A stretch of DNA of 64,000 nucleotides from Modestobacter sp. VKM Ac-2984 (GCF_026967985.1 NZ_JAPVBJ010000003.1:1-64000), one strand, 5' to 3'. Shown: positions 8,461-18,787, counted from the stretch's first letter. Notes: generated from the sequence alone by a model not told the origin. A program made the numbers and translations.

Positions 8461-8530
8461 CAGCTCGACGAGAACGGGCTGGGGGCTCCCTCCGGGGGGT
8501 GGAGGCAGCTCCCAACCCGATGTCGAGCTG
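8461..8530 (-). terminator. 70-nt imperfect palindrome downstream of the FMN reductase
   Basis: The ends read CAGCTCGAC and GTCGAGCTG. Inside, CGGGCTGGG pairs imperfectly with CCCAACCCG and GGCTCCCTCC with GGAGGCAGC. It begins 9 nt past the stop of the FMN reductase gene on the minus strand and ends 23 nt before the alpha/beta hydrolase start. A terminator or mRNA-stability element is likely; a miniature mobile element is possible. Confidence 0.55.
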
Positions 8531-8539
8531 CGGTGGACC

Positions 8540-9160
8540 TCAGCGGCCCTTCAGCAGCTCCTCGAACGAGGTGGTCGGGTCGGCGAAGGGGTCGGCCGGG
8601 CGGGTGGCCGCGGGACGACCGGTGACCAGACCGGCGAGCTCGCCGGCTGCCCGGTCGATACGGCCCGCCAAGGACCGGTCGACGCCGCCGCCGGCCCAGT
8701 CCTCCGTGGCGGCGAAGACGCCGGTGGGCGCCACGACCGCCCGCAGGTAGGCCAACAGCGGGCGCATCGCGTGCTCCACGACGAGTGAGTGGCGCGGCGT
8801 CCCGGCGGTGGCGCCCAGCAGCACGGGCTTCCCGGTCAGCGACTCCTTGTCCAGCACGTCGAAGAACGTCTTGAACAGGCCGCTGTAGGAGGCGGAGAAC
8901 ACCGGGGTGACCGCGATCAGCCCGTCGGCGCCGACGACCGTGTCAATCGCTGCCTGCAGGGGCTCGTTGGCGAACCCGCTGGTCAGGTTGTCGGCGAGGT
9001 CCCGGGCATGGCCGCGGAGCTCGACCACCTCGACGGTGGCGTCCTCCCCGCGGGCCCGCAGGGCCTCGACGGTGGCGGCGGCGAGCCGGTCGGCCAGCAG
9101 CCGGGTCGAGCTGGGGTCGCTCAGCCCGGCGCTGACGACGGCGATCGTCCGAGTGGTCAT
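8540..9160 (-). CDS. CE1759-type NAD(P)H-dependent FMN reductase
   Basis: Flavodoxin-like FMN reductase of 206 aa. It has the N-terminal phosphate-binding loop SAGLSDPSSTRLLADRL, the ITPVFSASYSGLFKTFFD region that contacts the flavin (seen as VTPVFSASYSGLFKTFFDVLD) and GKPVLLGATAGTPRHSL. It overlaps the preceding luciferase-like gene by 4 bp (ATGA), so the two are translationally coupled. This reductase most likely supplies reduced FMN to that monooxygenase. The pair matches the CE1758/CE1759 family couple known from corynebacteria and other actinobacteria. Confidence 0.88.
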   Translation of the reverse strand: MTTRTIAVVSAGLSDPSSTRLLADRLAAATVEALRARGEDATVEVVELRGHARDLADNLTSGFANEPLQAAIDTVVGADGLIAVTPVFSASYSGLFKTFFDVLDKESLTGKPVLLGATAGTPRHSLVVEHAMRPLLAYLRAVVAPTGVFAATEDWAGGGVDRSLAGRIDRAAGELAGLVTGRPAATRPADPFADPTTSFEELLKGR

Positions 9161-10302
9161 GCCCGCGCCACCGTCTCCACGGTGCGGCCGGTGACGTCGT
9201 CGGCGGCGTGCACGGTGCTGGCGTGACCGCCGCCGGCGGCAGCCACCAGGCTGGCGTGGGTCGGCGCGTCCGGCACGTGCGCGGGCTTGAGCGCGGCGAA
9301 CTCCCGGCGCAGCACCGGCACGACCTCCTCGCCGAGGATGTCCAGCTGCTCGAGCACCGTCTTCAGCGGCAGCCCGGCGTGGTCGATGAGGAACAGCTGC
9401 CGCTGGTAGTCACCGACGTAGTCGCGGAAGCCGAGGGTCCGCTCGATCACCTGCTCCGGGGACCCCACCGTCAGCGGGGTCTGCGAGGTGAACTCCTCCA
9501 GCGACGGGCCACCGCCGTAGACCGGGGCGTGGTCGAAGTAGGGGCGGAACTCCCGGACGGCGTCCTGGGAGTTCTTCCGCATGAACACCTGGCCACCCAG
9601 CCCGACGATCGCCTGGTCGGCGCTGCCGTGGCCGTAGTGCTCGAACCGGCGGCGGTAGAACTCGACCATCCGCTCGGTGTGCTCCGGCGGCCAGAAGATG
9701 TGGTTGTGGAAGAACCCGTCGCCGTAGTACGCCGCCTGCTCGGCGATCTGCGGGCTGCGGATCGAGCCGTGCCAGACGAACGGCGGGACGCCATCCAGCG
9801 GGCGCGGGGTGGAGGTGAAGCCCTGCAGCGGGGTGCGGAACTGGCCCTCCCAGTTCACGACGTCCTCCCGCCACAGCCGACGCAGCAGCTGGTAGTTCTC
9901 CACGGCCAACGGGATGCCGTCCCGGATGTCCTTGCCGAACCAGGGGTACACCGGGCCGGTGTTGCCCCGGCCCATCATCAGGTCGACGCGGCCGTCGGCG
10001 ACGTGCTGCAGGGTCGCGAAGTCCTCGGCGATCTTCACCGGGTCGGTGGTGGTGATCAGCGTCGTGGACGTCGAGAGGACCAGCTTCTCGGTCTTGGCCG
10101 CGATGTAGCCCAGCGTGGTGGTGGGGGAGGAGACCACGAACGGCGGGTTGTGGTGCTGGCCCTGGGCGAAGACGTCGAGCCCCACCTCCTCGGCCTTGAG
10201 CGCGATCGTGATGAGCGACTTCACCCGCTCGGCCTCGGTGGGGGCCCGGCCGGTGGTCGGGTCGGGGGTGACGTCGCCGACGGTGAAGATCCCGAACTGC
10301 AT
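9157..10302 (-). CDS. luciferase-like FMN-dependent monooxygenase (CE1758 type)
   Basis: LLM-class flavin-dependent oxidoreductase of 381 aa with the TIM-barrel bacterial-luciferase pattern: FGIFTVGDVTPD at the start, DVFAQGQHHNPPFVVSSP, and GRVDLMMGRGNTGPVYPWFG. It takes FMNH2 from the coupled reductase and O2 to oxidise an unidentified organic substrate. The last 40 residues are Ala/His-rich and beyond the usual fold. The upstream region holds no clear operator. First gene of a two-gene operon. Confidence 0.88.
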   Translation of the reverse strand: MQFGIFTVGDVTPDPTTGRAPTEAERVKSLITIALKAEEVGLDVFAQGQHHNPPFVVSSPTTTLGYIAAKTEKLVLSTSTTLITTTDPVKIAEDFATLQHVADGRVDLMMGRGNTGPVYPWFGKDIRDGIPLAVENYQLLRRLWREDVVNWEGQFRTPLQGFTSTPRPLDGVPPFVWHGSIRSPQIAEQAAYYGDGFFHNHIFWPPEHTERMVEFYRRRFEHYGHGSADQAIVGLGGQVFMRKNSQDAVREFRPYFDHAPVYGGGPSLEEFTSQTPLTVGSPEQVIERTLGFRDYVGDYQRQLFLIDHAGLPLKTVLEQLDILGEEVVPVLRREFAALKPAHVPDAPTHASLVAAAGGGHASTVHAADDVTGRTVETVARA

Positions 10303-10400
10303 CTCGTGCTCCCTCTCGTCTGAGCCGCACTGGTTGAGAGCGCAACTACTGGCTCGTGGAACGGTACGGCACCCGAGCGCATTCCCCGCTCCGAACGCGG

Positions 10401-10435
10401 CAGCGCCCCCCGGCCGGGTGGGCCGAAGGGCGCTG
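10401..10435 (-). terminator. terminator hairpin after the acyl-CoA dehydrogenase operon
   Basis: The arms CAGCGCCC (10401-10408) and GGGCGCTG (10428-10435) enclose CGGCC/GGCCG pairing. It lies 14 bp beyond the stop of the dehydrogenase gene on the minus strand. Confidence 0.65.
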
Positions 10436-10449
10436 TCGTGGTTCCTCGC

Positions 10450-11586
10450 TCAGGCGAGCGCGTCGACCGTCTCGTGGTCGTCGACCGTGCCGGCCAGCCG
10501 GGCCAGCGCCCAGTCGCCGTCACCGAGGAGGTGGTCGATCGCGGTGAGCCGGCTGGTGTAGTGGCCCACCTTGTACTCGGCGGTGACACCGATCCCGCCG
10601 TGCAGCTGGATCGCCTCCTTGCCGATGTGCCGCGATGCCCGGCTCGTCTGCAGCCGGGCCCGGTCGGCGGCGGCGACCACGTCACCGTCGGCGTCGACGA
10701 CCAGCGTCGCCCACATGACGGTGCTGCGGGCCAGCTCCAGGGAGACGTACATGTCCGCCGCCCGGAAGGTCAGCGCCTGGAACTTGTTCAGCGGCACCCC
10801 GAACTGCTTGCGGGCCTTGAGGTACTCCGCCGTCGTGGTCAGTGCCGTCTCCATCGCCCCCAGCGCCTCGTGCCCGTAGGCGACCCGGGCGCGGGCCTGC
10901 GCCTTCTCGATGGCCGGTGCCTGGTCGCCGGTGCCCTCGCCCAGCGGCTGGGCCGGGGTGCCGGCGAAGGAGACCTTCGCCGAGCGGGTGCCGTCGTGGT
11001 TGCGGTACCCGGTGCGGGTCAGCCCCTCGGCGTCGCCCGGCACCAGGAACAGCCGGGTGGCCCCGCCCACGAGCGCGCTGACCACCAGCAGGTCGGCGCG
11101 GGCGCCGTTCGGCACCGGCTCCTTGACCCCGGTCAGCCGCCAGGAGCCGCCGTCCTCGGTCGCGGTGACCGACTGGGCGGACGCCTGCCAGCGGGAGCCG
11201 ATCTCGGTGTGCGCGAAGGCCGGGAGCAGCGTGCCCTCGGCCAGCGCGCCGAGCACCTCGGCGCGCTGGGCGTCGGTGCCGAGGTCGGCCACCAGCCCAC
11301 CGGCGAGGACGACGGCCTCCACGAACGGCTCGGGTGCCAGCACCCGGCCGATCTCCTCGGCCACGATGGACACCTCCACCGGACCTGCGCCCATGCCCCC
11401 GTCGGACTCGGCGAAGGGGAGCCCGAGCAGGCCCATCTCGGCCAGCTGGCCCCAGGTCTTCTCGTCGAAGCCGGGGTCGGTGCCGACCACGCGCCGGCGC
11501 TGCTCGCTGTCCCCGTAGGCCCGGGACAGCAGTGCGCTCACTGCCTCCCGGAGGCCGTTCTGCTCGTCGTCGTAGCTGAACTCCAT
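10450..11586 (-). CDS. acyl-CoA dehydrogenase, probable non-catalytic partner subunit
   Basis: Acyl-CoA dehydrogenase fold, 378 aa, with the N-terminal helical domain, a middle beta-domain that is poorly conserved in the flavin loop, and a C-terminal domain with QLHGGIGVTAEYKVGHYTSRL. The usual catalytic Glu positions are not occupied: helix G reads KAQARARVAYGHEALG, and the C-terminal site has no YEG. It follows a second dehydrogenase gene by 7 bp. Mycobacterial FadE pairs for sterol side chains form alpha2beta2 complexes in which only one subunit carries the base, and this gene looks like the inactive partner. Substrate unknown. Confidence 0.85.
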   Translation of the reverse strand: MEFSYDDEQNGLREAVSALLSRAYGDSEQRRRVVGTDPGFDEKTWGQLAEMGLLGLPFAESDGGMGAGPVEVSIVAEEIGRVLAPEPFVEAVVLAGGLVADLGTDAQRAEVLGALAEGTLLPAFAHTEIGSRWQASAQSVTATEDGGSWRLTGVKEPVPNGARADLLVVSALVGGATRLFLVPGDAEGLTRTGYRNHDGTRSAKVSFAGTPAQPLGEGTGDQAPAIEKAQARARVAYGHEALGAMETALTTTAEYLKARKQFGVPLNKFQALTFRAADMYVSLELARSTVMWATLVVDADGDVVAAADRARLQTSRASRHIGKEAIQLHGGIGVTAEYKVGHYTSRLTAIDHLLGDGDWALARLAGTVDDHETVDALA

Positions 11587-11593
11587 GGTCAGA

Positions 11594-12769
<1,176 letters not shown>

Positions 12770-13012
12770 GGGACCTCATTCCTGACGGCAACCCTGCCGT
12801 CTCGACGTGGGGTGTCGAAGATCCCACATCCGCTACCCGGCAGTAACTCGGGGTCGGCGGCGGCGTCCGGGTCACCCGCCGTGGTCGCCGGGGAGGCACC
12901 CCGCCCGAAGGAGGGAAGTCGGCCCGATCGGCTGGAGCGCCGACCCCGGCAGGACGACGCTGTGGACAGGCTGCGCCGAGGCGTGCGGCTGGACGGCGGG
13001 AGGAGGGGCGAC

Positions 13013-15142
13013 ATGTCGGCACGCAGCCGAACGGTGAGCGAGCCCCACGCGTCCCCCGAGGTCGTCGCCGCCGTCTTCCACGGGGTGACCGTCAGCGACG
13101 CCGCGGCGGTGCTGGTCGTGGAGCAGGTGGGCGCGGTGCTGCGGGTGGGCTGGAGCAACGAACGGGCCGCGACCCTGCTCGGCTACGGGCCCGAGGACCT
13201 GCGCGCGGTGGCCGTCGAGCAGCTGCTGCCCTCGCTCGGTGGTGGGGAGCTCAAGCTGCTGCTCCGCCGCGAGCGGACGGTGCACATGACGCTGCCGGTC
13301 CGGTGCGCCAGCGGTGCGCTGCTGGACTGCGTGGTCTCCGCCGTCCCGGTGCCGCCACCGGCCGGGCGGCGCTGGACCGTCCGGGTGACCTCCACGGCCA
13401 ACGAGACCGAGCGGGCGCTGCGGGCGACCGCCGACGCCTCCGAACGCCGCTTCGCCACCCTCACCGAGCGCTCGCCGGTGCCCACGCTCCTCTCCGAGCA
13501 GGGCATGCGCCTGGCGCACGTGAACGACGCGTTCTGCGCGCTGGTCGGCATGCAGGCCGAGCAGCTGCTGGGCACCGGCTGGCTGGACGCCGTGCACCCC
13601 GACGACCTCGAGACGGTGATCGGCCAGGCCGTCGCGGTGCTCGAGGGCGGCGACCGGACGGCGCAGGCGCGGCTGGTCCGCCAGGACGGCAGCGAGCGCA
13701 GCACCGTGATCCGCTTCGCGCACGTCTTCACCCCGGGCGCGGGCGCGGGGTTCATCGGCACCATCGAGGACATCACCGACCGGCTGGCCTTCGAGGCGCG
13801 GTTGGCGCACCAGGCCAACCACGACCCGCTGACCGGGCTGCCCAACCGCACCCGGCTGGCCGAGCACGTGGCCGCGCGCTTCCGGCCCGGCGCCGGTGGC
13901 CTGGCGTGCATCTTCCTGGACCTGGACAACTTCAAGGTGGTCAACGACTCCCTCGGGCACACCGCGGGCGACGCCCTGCTGGTCGAGGTGGCCGACCGGC
14001 TGCGTGCGACCGTGCGACCGGGTGACCTGGTGGCCCGGTTCGGTGGCGACGAGTTCGTCGTCGTCTGCCAGCAGGTGTCCGAGGACGACGCGGTGGCCCT
14101 CGCCGAGCGGATCGGGGAGGCGCTGCACCGGCCGCTCACCCTCGCCGGCGTCGAGCTGCACCCCCGGGCCAGCGTCGGCGTCACCGTGCAGACCGCCGAG
14201 CACACCGTCGCGGAGGAGCTGATCCGCGACTGCGACATCGCCATGTACCAGGCGAAGGCAGCCGGCAAGGGCCGGATCACCGTGCTCGACTCCGAGGCGC
14301 GGGCCCAGGCCCGGGACAAGCTGCGGCTGGGCGCCGACCTGCGCGAGGCGATCGACCACCGGGAGATCACGCTGATGTACCAGCCGATCTTCAGCACCAC
14401 CGAGCGGACCGCGGTGGCGGTGGAGTCGCTGGCCCGGTGGCAGCACCCCGAGCGCGGCGCGATACCGCCCAGCACGTTCGTCCCGCTGGCCGAGGAGAGC
14501 GGCCTGGTCTCGGCGCTCGGCCTGCTGGTGCTCGACGAGACCTGCCGGCAGCTGGCCGAGTGGGACGGTCGGCTGGGGGTGAGGGCCCCCCGACGGGCCA
14601 ACGTCAACGTCTCGGCCCTCGAGCTGGACGCCAACCTGCACGGCCACGTGCGGTCGGCGCTGCTGCGCCACGGGCTGCAGCCGTCCCGGCTCTCCATCGA
14701 GATCACCGAGTCCGCCCTGATGACCGACCCCGCCGCGGCCCGCGCCGTCCTCCTGCAGCTGCGCGAGCTCGGGGTGCAGGTCTCCATCGACGACTTCGGC
14801 ACCGGCTACTCCTCGCTGGCCTACCTGCGGCACCTGCCGGTCGACTGCCTCAAGGTCGACCGGTCCTTCGTGGCCGAGCTGGCCGACGGGCACCCCGAGA
14901 TCACCACCGCGGTCATCGCGCTGGCCCGCAGCCTCGGCCTGGACACCGTGGCCGAGGGCGTGGAGACCCAGCAGCAGGCCGACGAGCTGGCCCGGCTGGG
15001 CGCCACCCACCTGCAGGGCTTCAGCCTCGCCGCGCCGTTGTCCGGCGCCGACGCCGCCACCTGGTTCGCCGCCGCCTGGTCCGCCGATGCACAGACCGCC
15101 GCCACCGGACCCGCCCGACACCCCGACCTGGAGCTGACGTGA
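13013..15142 (+). CDS. PAS-GGDEF-EAL cyclic di-GMP signalling protein
   Basis: Soluble 709-aa protein with no membrane segment. Two PAS-like domains come first (about residues 15-125 and 140-255, ending with the GTIEDITDRLAFEARL linker). A GGDEF domain follows, with intact GGDEF at residues 344-348 and an RxxD inhibitory site five residues upstream (RPGD, 335-338), and then an EAL domain. The EAL signature reads ESL (471-473), but the other catalytic features are present: NVNVSALE, EITESALM, DDFGTGYSS, LKVDRSF, AEGVET. Both cyclase and phosphodiesterase activity are possible. AGGAGG lies 6 bp before the ATG. The stop overlaps the start of the HDOD gene. Confidence 0.92.
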   Translation: MSARSRTVSEPHASPEVVAAVFHGVTVSDAAAVLVVEQVGAVLRVGWSNERAATLLGYGPEDLRAVAVEQLLPSLGGGELKLLLRRERTVHMTLPVRCASGALLDCVVSAVPVPPPAGRRWTVRVTSTANETERALRATADASERRFATLTERSPVPTLLSEQGMRLAHVNDAFCALVGMQAEQLLGTGWLDAVHPDDLETVIGQAVAVLEGGDRTAQARLVRQDGSERSTVIRFAHVFTPGAGAGFIGTIEDITDRLAFEARLAHQANHDPLTGLPNRTRLAEHVAARFRPGAGGLACIFLDLDNFKVVNDSLGHTAGDALLVEVADRLRATVRPGDLVARFGGDEFVVVCQQVSEDDAVALAERIGEALHRPLTLAGVELHPRASVGVTVQTAEHTVAEELIRDCDIAMYQAKAAGKGRITVLDSEARAQARDKLRLGADLREAIDHREITLMYQPIFSTTERTAVAVESLARWQHPERGAIPPSTFVPLAEESGLVSALGLLVLDETCRQLAEWDGRLGVRAPRRANVNVSALELDANLHGHVRSALLRHGLQPSRLSIEITESALMTDPAAARAVLLQLRELGVQVSIDDFGTGYSSLAYLRHLPVDCLKVDRSFVAELADGHPEITTAVIALARSLGLDTVAEGVETQQQADELARLGATHLQGFSLAAPLSGADAATWFAAAWSADAQTAATGPARHPDLELT

Positions 15143-15969
15143 CCCCGTCCGCGGCACCGTCCCTGACCGTCGCCCCGGTCTTCGACCTGGAGCGGGTGCT
15201 GGGCAGCATCGACAGCATGGCCGCCCAGCGGCCGGTAGCCGCCCAGGTCGTCGCCGAGACGAACTCCGACCGCAGCAGCGCCAAGGAGCTGTCCCGGCTG
15301 CTCGGCGCCGACGTCGCGCTGGCCGGCCGGGTGATGAAGCTCGCCAACTCCGCCTTCTACGGGATGCGCGGGCGGGTGACGTCGCTGCAGTTCGCGGTCA
15401 CCGTCGTCGGCTTCGGCACGGTGCGCACGATGGCGACGGTCGCCCTGACCGACCTGGACGACGAGTCGCAGCTGCCCGAGGACTTCTGGGAGGTCAGCAC
15501 CACCCTGGCGCTGGCCGCGTCCACCCTCGCGCCGCGGTTCGCCGAGCGCCCGCAGGACGCGCTCTGCCTCGGGCTGCTGGCCCAGATGGGCGTCGCACTG
15601 CTGCACCACAACGACGCGGAGGGCTACGCCGAGCTGTGGACCGCCCACCGGTCCGCGGTCTCCCGCCGGACGGCGGAGGTGCAGCGGTACGGCATCTCCG
15701 CGCTCCGGCTGACGTCGGTGGCGCTGGAGCAGTGGGGCTTCCCGGCGGGCATGCTGCTGCCGCTCCAGCAGGTGGACGACGACACCTCCTTCCAGGGCGC
15801 CCTGCTCCGCTCCGCCCTCGAGGTCGCCGGCCGGCTCACCGACGGCGAGCACGAGGAGACCCCGATCGAGCGGGTCAGCTGCGGCCAGCTGCGGGAACGC
15901 GACGTCGCCCCGCTGCTCGCCCAGGTCCGCACCGACGCCGAGGAGCTGCGCGCCGCGCTGCTCGGCTGA
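15139..15969 (+). CDS. HDOD-domain signalling protein
   Basis: 276-aa protein made mostly of one HDOD domain (metal-free HD-like output domain). Typical features are the RPVAAQVVAETN start, LSRLLGADVALAGRVMKLANSAFYGMRGRVTSLQFAVTVVG block and the later LGLLAQMGVALLHH helix where a true HD enzyme would carry its metal ligands. The GTG start overlaps the stop of the GGDEF-EAL gene by 4 bp (GTGA), so the two are made together. HDOD proteins act as non-enzymatic partners in signalling. Its stop codon is part of the large palindrome that follows. Confidence 0.88.
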   Translation: MTPSAAPSLTVAPVFDLERVLGSIDSMAAQRPVAAQVVAETNSDRSSAKELSRLLGADVALAGRVMKLANSAFYGMRGRVTSLQFAVTVVGFGTVRTMATVALTDLDDESQLPEDFWEVSTTLALAASTLAPRFAERPQDALCLGLLAQMGVALLHHNDAEGYAELWTAHRSAVSRRTAEVQRYGISALRLTSVALEQWGFPAGMLLPLQQVDDDTSFQGALLRSALEVAGRLTDGEHEETPIERVSCGQLRERDVAPLLAQVRTDAEELRAALLG

Positions 15970-16080
15970 CGAAGGACCCCCTCTCCCCCCACGCTTCGCA
16001 AGCTCAGCGCGGGCCCCTGAGAGGGGGCCTGAAGCCCGCCGCGAGCTTGCGAGTGGTGGGGAGGAGGGGGTCCTTCGTCA
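15967..16080. terminator. 114-nt palindrome spanning two stop codons
   Basis: The outer arms TGACGAAGGACCCCCTC (15967-15983) and GAGGGGGTCCTTCGTCA (16064-16080) are perfect inverted repeats, and the match continues imperfectly through the CGCAAGCTC/GAGCTTGCG and GCGGGC/GCCCGC blocks to an inner GGCCCCTGAGAGGGGGCC hairpin. The first three bases are the TGA of the HDOD gene, and the last three are the stop of the convergent amidase. It can fold on either transcript and is most simply a bidirectional terminator. Confidence 0.8.
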
Positions 16081-17796
16081 GGTGGCGGGCTCGGGGTTGT
16101 CCGGCTGCGGGTCCGCGCCCACCGTGGGCAGGTAGCCCGGCGCCTCGCGCGCCGCGGACTGGTCCTCGAAGTCCGCGGCGATGTCCAGCACCCGGGCGTC
16201 GTCCCAGCGGGCCCCGAAGAACGAGACGCCCACCGGCAGCGAGTCCCGCGGGCCGGCGAAGCCCGCCGGGACCGTGACGTTCGGGTAGCCGGACACCGCG
16301 GCCGGGCCGGAGGTGCTGTAGACGAACGCGTCGGCCTGGCCGTCCAGGTACTCGTACCGGGTCTGCCAGGCCGGGGTGTTGGTCAGCCCGACGATCGCGG
16401 CCAGGTCGTCCTCCGGGCCGGCCCCCTGGGCGAGCACCTCGTCGATCGACGCGCGGGCCAGCGTCCGGATCCGGTCGCGGGTCTCCTGGATCGCCGGGTC
16501 CTCGGCCGGCACGGTGGCCGCCTGCGCCTGCTCGAGGAGCTCCTGGCCGAAGTAGGCCAGCTCCACCGGGTCCTGCTCGTTGAACTCGATGATGCCGGCC
16601 AGGTCGGCCGGGTGGTCACCGGGCGTGGCCGCCAGGTAGGCGTTCAGGTCCCGCTTGAACTCCGCCAGCAGGGCCGGCAGCTCACCAGCACCGATCTCCT
16701 CCTGGTAGGGCAGCTGCACCGGCACGGTGGTCGCACCGGCGGCCTCCAGCTGCTTCACCGCCGCGGCGAACACCTCCTCGGTCCGGTCGTCGACGGCCGC
16801 CGACTGTTCGGGGGTGAGCGTCCAGACGCCGATCCGGGCACCCTCCAGCGCGTCGAGGTCCAGGTCGGCGAAGTCGAGGTCCAGGTCGGCGGGGATCTCC
16901 GCGGTGGCGGCGTCGGCGTCGTCGGAGCCGGCGAGCACCTCCAGCGTGAGCGCCGCGTCGACGGCGTGCCGGGCCATCGGGCCGGCGGTGTCCTGCTCGG
17001 CGGAGATCGGGACGATGCCGGTGCGGCTGACCAGGCCGAGGGTCGGCTTGAGGCCGATCACGCCGTTCGCCCCGGCCGGGCAGACGATCGAGCCGTCGGT
17101 CTCGGTGCCGATCGCCACCTGGGCCAGCGAGGCGGCGACGCCGACCGCGGAGCCCGAGGACGAGCCGCACGGGTTGCGGTCGAGCACGTAGGGGTTGGCG
17201 GTCTGGCCGCCGACGCCGCTCCAGCCGCTGGAGGAGGCGCTGCCGCGCAGGTTGGCCCACTCGGAGAGGTTGGCCTTGCCCAGCACGATCGCGCCGGCGT
17301 CGCGGAGCCGCCGGGTGATCTCGGCGTCGTCCGGGCGGCTGTCCAGCATCGCCCGGGAGCCCGCCGTGGTCGGCAGCTGCTCGGTGTCCACGTTGTCCTT
17401 CAGCAGCACCGGGATGCCCTCGAGCGGCCCGCGCGTCTGGTTCCGCTGCCGCGTCCGGTCGCTGTCCGCGGCGTCGCGCAGGGCGTCGGGGTTGACGCTG
17501 AGCACGGCGCCGAGGTCGTCGTTGACGGCGGCGATCCGCGCCAGGTACGCCCCGGTGAGCTGGACGGCGGTGAGGTCGCCGACGTCCATCCGCGCCTGCA
17601 GCTCGGGGATGGTCAGCGCGTCGAGGTCCAGGCCGCGGATCGGCAGGGTGCCGGAGCCGGCCGCGTCGGCGGCGCCGGGGCCGGCCTGGCCCGGGTCCGC
17701 CGGGGCGGCGACGGCGCTGGCCGGGACGAGCAGGACGGCGGCGAACGCAGCGGTGACCGCGGCCCTCCGACGCAGGGGAAGGACGGGGACGCGCAT
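16078..17796 (-). CDS. secreted amidase (amidase signature family)
   Basis: Amidase-signature enzyme, 572 aa, with a Sec signal peptide (LRRRAAVTAAFAAVLLVPASAVAA, cleavage near residue 30). The Ser-cisSer-Lys catalytic set is visible: Lys in VLLKDNVDT, the Gly/Ser-rich block NPCGSSSGSAVGVAASLAQ with the cis-Ser, and the nucleophile in GTETDGSIVCPA. It hydrolyses an amide bond of unknown substrate outside the membrane. Secreted amidases of this length are common in soil actinobacteria. Its final codon lies in the shared palindrome. Confidence 0.92.
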   Translation of the reverse strand: MRVPVLPLRRRAAVTAAFAAVLLVPASAVAAPADPGQAGPGAADAAGSGTLPIRGLDLDALTIPELQARMDVGDLTAVQLTGAYLARIAAVNDDLGAVLSVNPDALRDAADSDRTRQRNQTRGPLEGIPVLLKDNVDTEQLPTTAGSRAMLDSRPDDAEITRRLRDAGAIVLGKANLSEWANLRGSASSSGWSGVGGQTANPYVLDRNPCGSSSGSAVGVAASLAQVAIGTETDGSIVCPAGANGVIGLKPTLGLVSRTGIVPISAEQDTAGPMARHAVDAALTLEVLAGSDDADAATAEIPADLDLDFADLDLDALEGARIGVWTLTPEQSAAVDDRTEEVFAAAVKQLEAAGATTVPVQLPYQEEIGAGELPALLAEFKRDLNAYLAATPGDHPADLAGIIEFNEQDPVELAYFGQELLEQAQAATVPAEDPAIQETRDRIRTLARASIDEVLAQGAGPEDDLAAIVGLTNTPAWQTRYEYLDGQADAFVYSTSGPAAVSGYPNVTVPAGFAGPRDSLPVGVSFFGARWDDARVLDIAADFEDQSAAREAPGYLPTVGADPQPDNPEPAT

Positions 17797-17934
17797 GGGC
17801 TCCTCCGAGGCAGCCGGGCTGGGGTAGGTAGAAGCTAGGCCGGTCCGCGCGCCTCCGCCCGGTCAACGCAGCGGTCGCCGGGTCACAGGCCGTCCGGGTC
17901 CCCCCGAACGGCCGGGGGAGGGCATGGTGGAGGG

Positions 17935-18786
17935 GTGTTCGACAGCGACTTCGGTCCGGACCTGATGGCCCTGCTCAGCCGGGAGGTGCTCCGCGAGCGC
18001 GGCGGTGCGCTGATCGCGGAGGCCTGCGCGTGGTCGGTCGGCCTCTCCGACCACGACCACCACCTGCGGGTCCGCGGCCGCGTGACGGCCACCGGGCTGA
18101 CCCTCGGCGCCCGGGCGGTGACCGGCCAGCCGCTCAGCGGGGAGGAGGACGGTCGCCTCGAGCTGGGGGACGCCCGCCCCGGCAGCTTCCAGGACGCGTT
18201 GAACGCGGTCACCGCCGACGGCACCCTTTACGCCGAGCACTTCGACCGGGAGGTCGTCGAGCCGTTCGTGCTCGCCACCTGCGTCGCCGCGGCCGAGCGC
18301 GCCCGGGAGACCCGCCCCGCCGACTGGGCCGAGCTCCTCGACGAGCTCGGCGAGGACGGCGGCGACCTGGTCGAGGTCGTCCGGGTGGGGGAGTGGGAGG
18401 CGCCGCTGCGGATCGAGGCCGAGCACCTGGTGCTGGCGGCGCTGGGCACGGTGCCGCTGGTCGAGGTGGAGGCGGAGGGGCTGCCGCTGTCGCTGGTCCG
18501 CGCCGCCGAGGCGGTCACCCGGGCGGCGGCGCCGGCCGCCGTCCCGGAGGCCGGGCCGGCGGCGGACGAGCTGGCGGGTGCGCTCTTCCTGGCCGAGGCG
18601 GCGATCAGCTCCGCCGGGCTGCCGGTGCCCGTGCCGGTGCCCGCCGCCGACCGCCTGCTCGACGTGCTGCTGGGCGAGGGGCTGCTGCCCGAGGAGGTGC
18701 CGGCGCTGCTGCCGCACCTGCCGGTGGCGCCGGGCACCGCCGCTGAGGTGCGGGCGACGATCGCCGCCCTCGGGCACGGGGGCTGA
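17935..18786 (+). CDS. hypothetical protein, acidic, Ala/Glu/Leu-rich
   Basis: 283-aa protein with no domain I can name. It is strongly acidic and rich in Ala, Leu and Glu, with no signal peptide or membrane segment. The C-terminal third contains Pro-rich (VPVPVPA) and Leu-rich amphipathic helices. A GTG start at 17935 follows GGTGGAGGG. The gene is divergent from the secreted amidase and ends 1 bp from the convergent DUF3616 gene. The strong third-position GC bias and start signal support a real gene. Function unknown. Confidence 0.7.
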   Translation: MFDSDFGPDLMALLSREVLRERGGALIAEACAWSVGLSDHDHHLRVRGRVTATGLTLGARAVTGQPLSGEEDGRLELGDARPGSFQDALNAVTADGTLYAEHFDREVVEPFVLATCVAAAERARETRPADWAELLDELGEDGGDLVEVVRVGEWEAPLRIEAEHLVLAALGTVPLVEVEAEGLPLSLVRAAEAVTRAAAPAAVPEAGPAADELAGALFLAEAAISSAGLPVPVPVPAADRLLDVLLGEGLLPEEVPALLPHLPVAPGTAAEVRATIAALGHGG

Positions 18787-18787
18787 G

